Origin: Fasciola hepatica
Lineage: Eukaryota > Platyhelminthes > Trematoda > Plagiorchiida > Fasciolidae
Length of the DNA stretch: 64,000 bases
Reading direction: 5' to 3'
Assembly: GCA_948099385.1 (NCBI GenBank)
Contig: CANUEZ040000020.1
Location: 3,628,501 to 3,692,500 of the forward strand
Positions 44,889-57,214 of this stretch are shown piece after piece (within the stretch, counting starts at the first letter, position 1; every line of letters starts with the position of its first letter). Under the pieces are notes generated by a model. The model worked only from the letters and a program-made list of their open reading frames with translations, was not told the origin of the DNA and ran no database searches. The position numbers and the translations under genes were made by a program.

Positions 44889-46035
44889 TGAATATCTTTG
44901 TGATGTCGTTTTACCTAACTAAAATTGCATCGCCGATCCCTGTTAGGTACTTGAAGGATCGTACTTTTTTATGTACAAAATTATCACTTTTGAGTTATGG
45001 GGAAGATATACAGACAGATTGACGGAGTGGCAATGAGAAACCCCCTTGGGTCCCACACTAGTAGATATTTTCCTGGGGATGATCAATTGAATTGCCTAGT
45101 TCTTTTGTACAAAGGTTATGCTGATGACATTTTATTGATTTCAGGTGATGACAGTTTTGCGCAGTTCTATAATATTTTCAGTTCTGCACATCCGAATTTA
45201 TCTGTATCTTATGAGAAAGAATCCAACTTGAGCTTACGCTTCCTAGACATTTTAATCAAAAGCTTCCGGAAGCAGTACTACAACGAGCCATTCACAAAGA
45301 AAAACGACATGAAGCGGACGTTATTCGCAGCTTTCTAGTTTCACCCCGGTTGCATACAAACGTTGTTTGGTTGGAACATATTTGAACAGGGCTCGAAAAT
45401 ATTTGTACTCCTGATCAGCGTCAAAAAGGAAGAAGACTTTATCAAAAAAACCCTTTTAGCCAATGGTTACCTAGAAAAATTCATTGAGCACCACAGAAAA
45501 CTAGAATGCAAAAAGGAGCCCTTTTTAACAATCGAAAGAGAGTAAGTCACTTTACCCATTCCTTTTAAAGTTAATCAAATTTTTCCTTATTCACGTCATA
45601 ACTAAAGCTCCGATGTAAGCCGAACATATATGGCAGCCCAATTACGCACAGTGCAGAAAACCTCAGGATTAAGATTAAAAGACCCACATATTGTCAACTA
45701 GTTCAATTGCAGTTGGCTTGACACGAACATTGGCAGAAAAGAACGATACTTGGCTCGAGAAGTGACGGAACACATTCGGAAACGATTTTTGCACTCAAGG
45801 ACTCAATTGGACTGCAGAAAATGAATTCCGACAATATAATGCAACGTCGGTTATCGAGAGGCCCCTACTTTTAACGGGTCATTGAGGTGACCTGACCTGA
45901 TCTTTCAAAGTATGATTATTCAACCGAGATGCAAAACTTCAGGAGTTCAGTGAAGCTATGTTAATCAAGACAAAAATCCCCTTTGCTCACAGAAGCAATC
46001 ACTACAAGCAGTCTGCCTTCCCTGGAATCAGCCGC
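44889..46035 (+). mobile_element. Penelope-like element, RT and GIY-YIG relic
   Basis: RT segment: SPIPVRYLKD, then GKIYRQIDGVAMRNPLG (from 44,997), LVLLYKGYADDILLISGDD with the catalytic YADD (about 45,105-45,160), HPNLSVSYEKE, FLDILI. Next frame: LLANGYLEKFIEHH, KKEPFLTIERE (to 45,545). Endonuclease: FNCSWLDTNIGRKER, LAREVTEHIRKRFLHSRTQLDCRK (about 45,703-45,830), resembling the second half of a GIY-YIG domain (NIGR in place of YIGR). The C-terminus ends near CLPWN (about 46,025). Domain order (RT then GIY-YIG) is that of endonuclease-bearing Penelope-like elements. There are at least four frame changes or stops; the 5' half is missing. Confidence 0.8.
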
Positions 46036-46039
46036 AAAA

Positions 46040-47035
46040 CCCGGTATGAATTGCTGCATTCTTTATGATAAACATTTTTTTATTTTCCACGGTTTATCTC
46101 GTGTATCGTATCATATATAAACTGATACGTTTCACGTACTCGATCGACAAGAATGATCGAAATGCTTGCATCTAGCAAAATAATCATCCGACGAGGCCTA
46201 TGCTGTACTACAGATGGAGAACTTCCAGAAACAGGCTGCATGCCTATAATAGGATCGTTGGACACGTCGGCGAGACAGCTGGGGCCAAAACCGTCCATAG
46301 TAATCAAGGTCTCAACTTCCACACCTGAAAATCCCGGATTACTGAACCGGTTTCATCTTTCAAACAACGTTCTGGAAATGCAATGATGACAGGTCTTATC
46401 CACCGTCGGTTCTTTGGAGGAAGGTCTGGCAAAAACCTTACTGAATCTCCTTTAGGTCTAAAAGCTTGACGTAGAACTGCTCGAATTTCCGTCTAAAGAA
46501 TCCCGCACTGCCTTGAAGGGTCTCGGTTTGCCGGACTTTGCTTACTTTCCTAGTCGAAAAGCAGCCGTTACGTGAACACTGGTGGCCATAGTTTCCTTCT
46601 GATTGGTGAACAGTTGGTACAGGTATGGCCCTAGTAAGGAAAGGTCGTAAATTAACCTACATTGAGACTCGGAGATAGAAGCTTCCAGGAGAATGATCAA
46701 TAGGATGCATTGGGTCCAGTTATCAACCATCCTTCATCCACCAGACTTCACTCTGTTCCATTGTGTACGAGTTTTTTCAAAAGGTGGAATATTTCTCCCT
46801 ACAGCTACATTTACACCACCAGAAATACATGTAGCAACAGGCTCTAACGGTACTGGATTGCACTGACGGTTGACGGACACCCAGGACTCAGTCTTCAGCG
46901 GGAACGCGGAACGACTTAAGGAATCACACACGAAACAGTATCAACGGTTGGCTCATGAACTTTTGAAAAACCCGGTGGAGACAGGTGAGTTCAGCTAGGT
47001 GCCTGCGAATGTTGCAGTCGGGATAGCAGTAGATT
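46040..47035. other. No recognisable gene
   Basis: Minus-strand frames of 80, 62 and 65 codons show no domain. This could be decayed gypsy sequence upstream of the tail that follows, but I cannot show it. Confidence 0.4.
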
Positions 47036-47457
47036 GAGTGATTTTTGACTCAACAAAGGATGAAGATACTTCAGTGAACAGTTTCAAACTTCAACTCGAT
47101 AATTCGGTTCATGGCACCAAACATTTAAGTTCAACAAAGCTGTTCAAATCTCGGATACTGTTTTCAAGTTTAGGATTCCTCGAATCGACTGAAGAGCCTT
47201 ACCAACGGGGTAAAAGTCTACGAACAGCCTCTGGAATCATCCTAGGCTAAATTGGCATAATTATGGTGAGAATCCTGGTTATAGATGATGACTCATTACG
47301 TCGTAGGCATGCCGATCAATTTCGTTACAAAGTCCCAGAACCTCTAATTGATGTAAATACTATAAATGAATCTTATCTCAATACGAATGTGATAACCGAT
47401 GATACTCCTGCGTGCGGACGTTCAGAAAGCTCGACCAAACAACTACTTCAATATTAG
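47036..47457 (+). pseudogene. Mag-like gypsy integrase C-terminal tail
   Basis: The frame at 47,263-47,457 reads MVRILVIDDDSLRRRHADQFRYKV, the beta-barrel-like tail (V-V-D-x-x-x-RRHxDQLR) that ends integrase in Mag/K02A2.6-like gypsy elements. The preceding 70-codon frame likely belongs to the linker. No core DDE region is recognisable. Confidence 0.6.
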
Positions 47458-47459
47458 AA

Positions 47460-50400
47460 ACACCCTCAATATCAATCGAGCTGTGGTGGGGGTAGTGATT
47501 GTTCATAAACTGTTTGTGTTACACGAATAATTACATTGAATATCACTGATCTTGTGTTGTGTGAATAAGAATTCCAGTCAGTTTTTCGAATTTGGTTATT
47601 GGTAAACGGCCGTAATCTCATTTGGATGGTATGATGCGTATATGGGCAATGAGTCCTTTTTGAGAATCACATGGTGATTCTACCAAGGTTAGTTTCTCGG
47701 TTAAGACGGCTAACCTTCAGAATGAGGACACGTGGTCCCAAGTATGGATTTTCGATATGAGTATTATGGACTCTCTGTCCATATAAGCTCCATACGATTC
47801 AAATGAGATTAAAACTGTAAACCAATTTTGGATTGCTCAAGTATAGCAATGAGTGGGCAGAAGAGTACCTCGTACGCATACCTGATGAGATCCCACAATC
47901 GCAAACCTGGGTGTGTGCTCATAGAGAAATTTTGTTCACTCATCGAGATACAATGCCATTTCACCCCTATCGGTTGTTAGCACTTCTGCATTCCAATTTT
48001 GGGTTGTTATTTCTATTAATTTCGAAGGATAATATTTCTCAGTCTTTCAGCGTCTCATTTTCGCCCACAGTCTTTATCCTGAACGGCCAGCTGGGGTTTA
48101 TCAGCTCCTTGTTTTTGGCGCTCAGAATACTGACAAAGTATGGACTACACTGGGTCCACTTGTGAAATGTTTTCGGAGTGATGTTCTAACACACAATACG
48201 GTTTTACCCAGGATAACCATCACACTAAAACCCTTTAGTCGGAGAACATCAATTATTGGCACATTCAAAACACGTTGGTGCAGGTTTCATCATTTTGAGG
48301 GGGGCACTACAACGTTTAACTAATTTCGAAGCACAAAACCAACAGTGTAAAAACACACATAGCACACGGTGGACCTGCTGCTGTAGCACAATTTCACGCC
48401 ATAATTTTATTGCCTAATCTATATACAACTGTGCAAATACACCACAAGTAAGGTGCAGCACAAAGCTACAAGAAATAGGAAGCATGCACCTCAAGACGCA
48501 AATATGTTTGCAGATAGAAGTGCGTGGCGTAACGAGACAGTCAATGTCAAATGTCGCCCCAAATAGCAAAATAAATCGTACTGTACGGCAAATCATCGAA
48601 CTTAATCCTCAAGAACGAATAATCCATAGATTTGGCATTAAATGTTACGGAAAAATATATAAATTCATCTGACACTTTTAGTTTGCTGTTCGTCCATTTT
48701 CGTTTTTTTTAGAAATAAACTTACAGCTATTTTTCACGTTGGCTCTGACTGACTTGGAACTCCCAAAAACGAGTCAAGGCTGGGCACCAGCTGATCAGAA
48801 AGAAACAAATAATGATCACATTTCGGTCAGTTAAACAAATTAGACTAGGTACGACTTATTGTGTTCCTCATTATTTTACCCGGTGATTTAGCTAACCACA
48901 CACGCCTATTATATATAATACGATCAACTGATTACAACTGGTTACTTTTCGGTCAGTTTTCTCTTTCTTTTTTATATACTTTCTTTTTACTATATAATAA
49001 CAGTACAGTATTTCAGGGAGGGGTTTGTGGACAACTTAGGGCTGTCATCTGAGGAAAGTGACCAGCGGCAGCGAGAAGATTCGAACTTGAGACAGAAGAG
49101 TCTGAACTCCATCATGATGTCCTTTTGCCACCACCGGTCGTGGTCGAGTGATCATTGTGTTGATTAGGCTCGGTATTCAGGCACCGAGAACATCCACGTG
49201 AGAGCTGAAAAGCATTGCTTCTGAACCAGATTCACCTTCCAAAGTTGAGGGTTTTAAAAACCGAAAAACTACTATAAGAACCTCTGGTTCAGTCTTCATT
49301 TCTAGGGTCTGTACCCTATTTCTATGGATCTACAATATCTGATTGCCTTGCTCCGTACATGCGCTGTGGAGTACAGTGCACTTTGTGTTTTTGGACTTTT
49401 CATGCTCACCACTACTAGTATCAGTGTTGTTACTTTTCATGATTAATATTTAGAAGGAGCCTTGTATTGTTGTTGAACTTGTACGAAACATGCTGAACTG
49501 CATACAAATGCTTTACAAGGTGGTGGGTTAGATTGGCAGCAATACGTCACCTTTTGAACACTATTTTTTGGCAGGTGTGATTCGCTCTTATCGTGAAAAC
49601 TATTTCATAATATTGGCTTTGTTTTTAAGAAGCGCCGCTGAGGCTGATGTCGAAAAATAACTTGCCTAGGACAGACTGCTTATCGGTGGACTCTGCTGAA
49701 CTTCCCTGTTCGTCGGCGACATTCAAAACGAATCCAAACGAAAATCATTGTCGTGCCGATAAAAAGATGAAGAATATTGAGACTAGCAGATCCAAACCAA
49801 CTGTCTCAGTAACGCCGTCGGTCTACCTCTTCAAATCTACTTCAGCTAGCAAAATTAGATAATTACTTCAGATAAGATGAATAAATGGATATAGTGCCTT
49901 CCTCACGTAATCGATGATATCATTCAATCAATATCTTGGGAGCCGCTGAACCACTAAAACAGAATAATCTGAGCCATATCTGACGTCACTTGTCCATGAT
50001 AAGTTCACTTCTGGGAAAGAACTTTTCCTAGTACTATCTTAGTCAAAGCTGTTGTAAAGCGTCCCAGATACTTGGTTAAGTTCGAAATTTGGGTCACCGT
50101 CGGTCTCTGATGCTCGTTGTGATTATGTAGGCACAGAAGAGTGATATAATTCGAAGTTAATTTCTTTGTATAGAAGAATCTGTTCGTATGTTCAGTATCT
50201 GTCTCACGAGGGATAACAGAATCGTAAGCAGTGACTCGTAAAGCTACTATGGAGTTGTGAAACGGAAAAAAACTTTGCTAATAGTTCCACTCAAGATCAC
50301 GCTACAAGTGATCCGACGCTCACGCACGAGGTTAATGCAACTGTCAATATCCTGTAATTCTGTATCCAGGATATGGAATTCCCTGTTGAATAATCCGACT

Positions 50401-50550
50401 AATATGGAATTGATCCAAATACAAAATGTCATCCGCTCTGATTGGATTCGAACCTTCATGCATGGAAGCCTCTCACACTCAAATAACACCTGCTCTGTAC
50501 CAACTAGTTAAGACACCACATTGAACACTTCGAATATTTTCCAAGTGAAA
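47460..50550. other. No recognisable gene
   Basis: The longest frame (110 codons, 47,833-48,165) is hydrophobic at its end but resembles nothing known to me. A B-box-like sequence (minus strand near 49,085) is too weak to call a SINE or tRNA. Confidence 0.45.
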
Positions 50551-50559
50551 TTCCTGCCA

Positions 50560-50690
50560 TCTTGACCCTGACCTACTAGGACGAAAAAGCTCTACAGTGC
50601 TTCCGTGTTTTCCAATGGTGAGTTGATGGTTCACACTGATTGATGAGTCATATTGTGTTAAGTCCAATCTCCTATTACTCATAGAATAAC
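50560..50690 (+). repeat. SINE fragment (copy 2)
   Basis: Matches the hammerhead 3' part and tail of copy 1: ggacgaaaaagctctacagtgc, then ttttccaatggtgagttgatg and the extended tail gatgagtcatattgtg to about 50,685. The extended tail is what identifies the inverted fragment at 1996-2055. The stem II return strand here is GGAC, as in canonical hammerheads, but the 5' core is lost. Confidence 0.7.
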
Positions 50691-50799
50691 GGAAAACTGT
50701 AGGGTGTTTGGCAGAAAGTCTCCGTTGTACACGGGCCCTTCAAGTAAAGTTGTCCATGGTCAGATTCGCTAAATGTGCGGGAACTGTTCTGCTAACATT

Positions 50800-51005
50800 C
50801 CAAGCCAACGGGAGAGGGGTGATATGTAACGCAGTGTTTAGGTTTGGTACACCACTGAAAGCCAGCCCGGGTTTGAGTCTCAGTAGAGTCTCAGCAGACT
50901 TGCGCTGCAGATGCTTCCTAATACAGATAAAACAGCTGTGCAGTGCTTCTATGCTTCTCAATGACTAGTTCAGTGTTCACACAGCATGAAGAATGGTAAT
51001 ATATA
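50800..51005 (+). repeat. SINE copy 3, T-arm to tail
   Basis: A B-box-like gggtttgagtct (about 50,870) is followed by a decayed hammerhead region (gcgctg...cagtgc stem I retained at about 50,907-50,960) and a tail with cagcatgaagaatggtaata. It lies directly downstream of copy 2 in the same orientation. Confidence 0.65.
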
Positions 51006-51009
51006 AGAC

Positions 51010-53395
51010 ACCGTCAACAGAGATAGTTAACTACTCCCAGACAGCTATCTCAGCGTACTTGCTCATTGCGGCAGGTGAAGAACAAGTGAGAGGTAAAGGA
51101 GGCATCGCCGCGTATGTATGAAATGGGACATGGTGCATCCCCTGAATAATCGAATGAGCACCAAGTGATTTCTTCGTGCTACGAAAAAAATACCAACCAT
51201 CGGTGCCGAACTTTCATGGCAGCAAAGAGACCGATCACTGCTCAATGACGGGCGACCAATGTCTTTTGTGATGTGACCTTGAAGGGCCTCGTGTTGATTT
51301 TTTTCAAAAACACTTCATGCAGACTGGTATCCATCCACGTGTAAATAACAATGCGTAGCCTAGTTTGGCATCATTTAGCCCTGATCTGGTGTTTCCAATA
51401 ACTGCAAATTTGGAGAAAATCGAATTGTTCATTTTGGGCTTCAGTGACAAAGCTGTGCAATGCATTTCACCCACTAGCGAAATGACATCGATTTTCCCCA
51501 AAGACGTCAGTTCATTTCCGGGGATATATCAGAACATGACTGACCTAATCTGCATTCACCTCGTCAAATGGGGAGAGAAAGAACCTGCTCTACAAGCCGA
51601 GACTTTCCATGTAGATTTGATCATAATAAGGGGCAGTAGTTGCGATTAATCAAGAAACCGTTGTTGGTCTGACGATCCAAATGGCAACCAATCTGCGTTA
51701 TGCGCTGCCATCTAAGGTTATAGAAGGGGATGACCTCTAACAAACTGTGTGGAAGATGAATTTGTTTTTTGCGAAGATGTGGTGTGGCACTATCTATTGA
51801 CACCACTATTAGGCAGTGACCGTAACGGGTCATGTACGTAAGGAATCTGACCGCTTATATTAGGGAGGTTATAAACAATATAAATCTGAAGGATTGTCTC
51901 TCCAGTGTTATTCCATCTCCTAGTTATTTCACTGATTTAAAACTACAATTAGAAATTAGAGAACTGAGATGGGACTGATCTGTTAAAAAGTGTTTAAAGA
52001 CAATACAATTTTTCGGAAATCAATTACAGTTGCCTGCAGCTGGTCTTCCACTATGTTTATCACAATGTTTCTTGTTTAGAAGTAGAAAAATGACGTGATG
52101 TATCTCGGGCGGTTTTTCGATCCGTCCTACAGGCTCTAGTTAGAAGACGTTTCTGCCTTCGAACCATTTCGGTTTATTTGTACGAAGTAGATCATTTATG
52201 TAATATTTATAGCGGCCATAACCAAATTGTAGTTCACAAATTTGTTGGCTCAGTTGCTATTGACGAGTGACTCTTCTAGCTGGCTGGTCTGGTCGCAGCC
52301 CGACTGGCTGATTCGGCTCCGTTGGGTTCAAAAAATTGTCGGTCACTGATTGGTCCACCACGCGGATTCGATGACCCTAATCTTATCCTCGATTCTAGAC
52401 CAGTGATGACGCACCGTCTACGTACCAAACCATCGATCCGCTTCACTGACTCCGATTTTGTCATTGATACTAGACGAGCGAAGGCGTGCTGTCCGACCAA
52501 CAAACTCAGGCGTTTATAGAAGTGTCTGGAACAACCCTTATAGACACTACTTTTCCAGTACAGGAGCTTTGATTCGTTCATTTTTGCCTGAAGAGGTGAC
52601 CGCATGTTGCAGTGTCCACTTGCTGGTCAGACACAACTATTAGTCATGTTTTCTTTATTGTTCATTGTGAGAACTCGAAAGTTGGCTGCTCTATCTGGAG
52701 CCAGGTATAACAATTGCATGGTTTGATTACCTCCTTAGTGGCCGCGCTTTTTAATCTGTTTACATTTAAATCACTCTTAATGTACATTTATTTCATTGAA
52801 TTATCTCATTGTCTGTCACCATAGCCCTCTTCTCAGACTGTTCTCCTCAGTCTTTTTTCCTGTATTTGTTTGCATTATCCGTTGTTTGAATGCTTCAGAC
52901 TTAGTTTATGAGTTTCTATTTCTTTCAGTCAGTATTTGGTTGACCTGCTGCTTTGAACGGTGTTGGTCGATCTTCATTCTAGTTGTCGGACGGGAAACGA
53001 CCATTTGTAACATGGTTCATCATGAGCGGACGGGTCTACTTACTATTACGGGCCGCACACTGGCACTGATTCAACTGACACTCCAACAAGTGTAGTGTTC
53101 GATAAGCAGTTTTACCGAACCACTTACCATTTTAAAGTAGATAAAATGAGAAACCAATGGGTTTTTCTTCGTGAGATATTAAATTCACTAACTGATGCTT
53201 CCAGAATTGAAGCCAACTTCCAGGAGAGTATTCAAATCAAGTGAAAATGTCTCCATCGTTCTACCAACACATTTTAAAGAAACGAATGAAGCTTGGGATA
53301 GACTAAATGGAACGAATGATTTTAGTTAACTTTCTGCTCCCTATGTTTCTTATGTAACAAAGTATGCTATTTCGAGAGGGAGGTCGGGGACAGTC
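51010..53395. other. No recognisable gene
   Basis: A 94-codon plus-strand frame (51,365-51,649) and overlapping frames around 52,276-52,643 have no domain. The latter region has unusually many Arg/Ser codons on both strands. Confidence 0.4.
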
Positions 53396-53399
53396 ATAT

Positions 53400-53841
53400 T
53401 GTAACAGGGAAAGCTGGGGCGAGGGAACGGCGTGAACATCAAGGCGAACGGACGGACCATACGAGGGCCACAGACAAAAGAACAGGTGGCGAATATGTCA
53501 GAGGCTTCCTGAAGCAGGAAAAAAGAGGCATACAGACTACAAGAAGGGAAGCAGCTGGATCTCCGGCAACTAGCAAGATAGTCCAGGTAAGGGGCTACAG
53601 ATCGAGCCGTCAACTGAGACAATCGAACCAACCGAAGGGAAATGACGCGCAAGAGAAGCAAGCCATCGGCCACAGGCAAACGGACAGAACGCAGCCGAAG
53701 AGCTCAAGCAGCGGCAATAGCAATCTTGGTGCCGCGCAGTCTGGAAAAAAGCCTAAATGAGCGACTGTATGTGTTCCATGACTTGACTTGTGTGACCGTG
53801 GGAATACAAGTATCCTGCCGTGTGTTGTCGTCCTTGTTACA
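53400..53841 (+). repeat. Possible LTR (442 bp)
   Basis: Starts TGTAACA and ends TGTTACA, so it has the TG...CA ends and a 7-bp terminal inverted repeat typical of an LTR. It is more GC-rich than its surroundings. The next bases (53,845-53,861, ggctgccgaacggggaa) look like a primer-binding region although TGG is not conserved. No partner LTR or coding region follows and no flanking target duplication is evident. Confidence 0.4.
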
Positions 53842-53864
53842 ATAGGCTGCCGAACGGGGAAGTG

Positions 53865-55338
53865 ACTGGCCTTTTCATGATTGGAAATCGGGACGTCAAG
53901 GTCCACGGTTGGCGATGATGATAGTATGATCAGCACCCACCTTTGGCAGACAGGTTGGTAAACCTCATTCTGACCGAACTGAATGAATTTGTATTTTGTA
54001 GCTAGAGAGCCGAATTATTGAACCTGATGCAATTGCTGCGACTTGAAATATGCCACTAACTTCCAGCAATGAACTTTTTTCGAGGTTTCTGAGCATGACA
54101 CATGACTTGGTTGACAGTTGTTTTGCTCACCTTCAGTTTGTATATCCTAACTGCTGCTACTGTGTTTGAGATACTAGAAAATTGTGTTACCAATGGAGTG
54201 ACTTCTAAAGTCTACGTATGAAGGTGACCGCGCAGCATTCCGTAACCGTTGGAAGATTTCGAAAACACACTCCCTTATAAATCTTTGATGATCTGTTTGT
54301 CTTATCTCACATCACGATGATTCTTCTAGTTGCTTTTGAAGACAAGCTCAATAACGAAGCACTTTCGAGAAGTGGTTCACATCAAAATATGGAGCTTTGA
54401 CACCTGATGAGGTTTCTTTATTTGCCCAGGAAAGAATAGAAAAATAACCCAATTGACCTGTACGACTCACTCTTTTGCTTTTCGCTTGAAAAATTGTCAA
54501 TAAAATGTTTATTCTTCTATTTACACTGCAGAATATACCGACCAAAAACCTGTTCTTATTATCACTGAGAGTCAATAAAATGGATCATTATAAAACGATC
54601 AGTGGATTGAAGGACACTTATGCGAACGACTGCTGTACACGTCGACAAACAGCCTGTCCAGTTTGACGCAAGGCAGTTTCTGACTATTATCTGATTTCAA
54701 ATAAATTGGCATGATACAAACCGCAATGCTGTCAACCTGATCCGCTTCATAGCCCAAGCAGAGCAACATCAGAATTGCCACTGTGAAAAAATAATCTTTA
54801 CAAACTATTCGTACCGAATGATCAAACCCATTGCACCATCTGTTTATACAGCCTAACAATGCGTCCGTAGACCAAATTGTAATCTATCGTAATTTACTTA
54901 TCACTGTGTCCCGACGGATACGGTAAATACCGAGTTCCAGTCAGAAGAAAGCACTTACGCAGGGCTTCGTGTTTCAAACTGTTTACGTTCATATGTTCAC
55001 CTTTTTATTCTCTTTTATTATCGTGAGCGAACTACACGGAAAATATGAATAATAATAATAATAAGGCACCTTGTATCGAGTCTTTCTCTGGCTATATATT
55101 TCCCGCTCAGCCAAAACACCGGAGTAAAGTAGTGCGTTAGCTAAACAGGAACGAATATGTGGTAACTTTTATGCAACTACCTTCGCTTTAACTAACTAGA
55201 AAACTGATATAATCTCGAATTTCCTATGAATTCGTTCTACATTGTCAGATCAACGACGCACATTATCCCATTCGGAGAGATCCAGTATCACTTCCCGTTA
55301 CACCTAGTGCATATGAGTATTGGGTAATTCAGCAGTAA

Positions 55339-55391
<53 letters not shown>

Positions 55392-55870
55392 ACTCAGGGT
55401 GATATTATTCTGTAAGTGACATCTGATTTTAACGTGCATCGGCTCACCTTTGAGTCCGTTCGCTATTACTAACTCTGTTTCTTCAAGTGAAGGATTTTTC
55501 GGATCTAAAAATACTTCCATGACGTCCTGTTTGGGATGGCTTACTCAGAGAAATTTACCAACTACAACATGGAGTCTGAACGAATAATAGAAAGTTGCCA
55601 CCGGTAGCTAAGAAAACCCACTTCGTTAGCCTCCCCTCCAAAGTTTAAGCTGCAGCTAAGAAGACCAGTAAGGTTCTGTGTGCTGCAGTCAAATCCACAT
55701 TGCCTGCGTGTTGTGACGCCAATTCATGTGGTACTGACTTCTGTTCTGTTTACTGAATCTTGGACACAACACTGGGGGTCGCGGGCAGCTCTACTGCTGT
55801 CTAATGACTCATTTAATTACAGCACAGGATCAATTCTGGATTGATTCCACATAACAACCGACGGCAGAAC
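53865..55870. other. No recognisable gene
   Basis: No domain-bearing frames. Contains an AT microsatellite at 55,342-55,390. Confidence 0.45.
55342..55390. repeat. (AT)n microsatellite with one G interruption
   Basis: AT units with a single tgt interruption near 55,371. Confidence 0.95.
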
Positions 55871-55879
55871 GTTGGAATT

Positions 55880-56640
55880 CATGGAAAAAATCCTTTCTGG
55901 ATTATATATCACTACTACCAAGTTTCGTTCCTAATGCGCAGTTGAAGAACCAGGGTTGCGTTAAGCTATTGCGACTCCATCTAGGAAAAGGAGGAAAACG
56001 TGTTTTTGATGCTTTACAAGTACGGTTGAAATCTACACTACTAGAAGCTATTTTTTGTTTTGGGTTTTTATCGTAATTACCACCTAAATGTACACAGTGC
56101 ACGGTACAAATTCTCTCGGATTAGGCAAATGCCAAAAGAAATCCTGGATGCGTTTATCTTTCGAATAACTTCTTGTATCAGAGACTGCGATTACAACGCT
56201 ATTTCCGCTAAACAGTTGAGGAAGTATTCATGATTCAGCAGTTTATTTCAGGGGTCCGTGACTCCCAAGTACGCGAAAGACTTCCAACTGAGGACCTACA
56301 AAAGTTTTCATGGGACTGTGCTTGTGAAATAGCATGAACCAAAACTGATATTCAGAAAGATATTAAACTATTTAGCTCCCTCATTCTGTAAGTGAAATCT
56401 CCCGAGTGAAATCCTCATTACGTTTTTCCAAACAAGTAGTTACCACCAGTCATTGCTATGGTTGTGGTCGTCACTGTCGGTATTTCGGACATTTTGCTCG
56501 TGTTTACCACTCACGGACTGCTATACCAGTTGCAACGCACAAGGAAAGAAGCAGGGACTCTCCTTCAGTAAATACCGTTATTATTTTTGCTTTAAACGAT
56601 TTTCAGACCGCTTCTTCGAGCATGAATCAATAGCCTTCAT
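55880..56640 (+). pseudogene. Mag-like gypsy Gag relic
   Basis: Blocks in order: KLLRLHLGKGGKRVFDAL (about 55,962-56,015), ARYKFSRIRQMPKEILDAF (about 56,097-56,155), RDCDYNAISAKQLR, then after a frame change IQQFISGVRDSQVRERLPT (about 56,232-56,290), and a zinc-knuckle remnant HCYGCGRHCRYFGHFARV (56,450-56,503) with spacing changed and the last Cys lost. These are the capsid and nucleocapsid of a Mag/K02A2.6-like gypsy element. Confidence 0.68.
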
Positions 56641-57212
56641 TGGTTTCAGCAGGTATTCACACCGTTTATTTTGAAGTTGAACATGCGATTGCTTCCATTT
56701 CAATAGAATGGGATTCAGCCCCACTCATAAGCATAATTCCGTACTCTTTTTACAAGCAACACTTTTACTTGTTACCCATACAACAGTCAAAGTACCGTTT
56801 TGGAAGTTATTCAGAAAATACTGTAAACTTTGTTGAATTTATAGTCATTCGTTTATTTGTTGAAGACATTGTTAAAAACAATGCGGCTGTGTATGTTTCT
56901 GCAACCGACAATAAAACCCTGCTGAGTCGCATTGCTATGGTGGTCCTTGACATCTCATCATGCGGTAACCGTATGCTTACTGCTCATGTGAACGTTCCTT
57001 CAGAAGATCTTACAGAGAGTTATCCGATTCGTCTTCTATCAAACATTGGTGAAGCTCCGCACACATATCAAAGGAAACTTCTGAAAGATACTCATTTGAT
57101 GGATTTGTTGACTCACGGAACTAGGCCACATACGACTGCGAGAAGAACATTGGATGAAGCTTCCGGAACTTACTGTTTGCAAAAAGGCTCAAGGAAGAAT
57201 AATTCGAAGTAG
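56640..57212 (+). pseudogene. Mag-like gypsy aspartic protease region
   Basis: A 190-codon open frame. Residues about 20-40 (SIEWDSAPLISIIPYSFY) align with the retropepsin active-site block, but the DSG/DTG triad reads DSA, so the enzyme would be inactive. The following IPYSFYKQHF and RLFVEDIV blocks fit the protease body. The last 60 residues are not recognisable. It follows the Gag relic in the right order. Confidence 0.55.
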
Positions 57213-57214
57213 TA

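Noticed and set aside
49080..49170. Pol III box A/B pair suggesting another SINE
   Set aside because: The B-box is imperfect, the A-box is on the wrong strand or spacing, and no copies were seen.
51365..52643. Small frames as host exons
   Set aside because: No domain, no consistent splice-site pairs, and no codon pattern that I could distinguish from noise.
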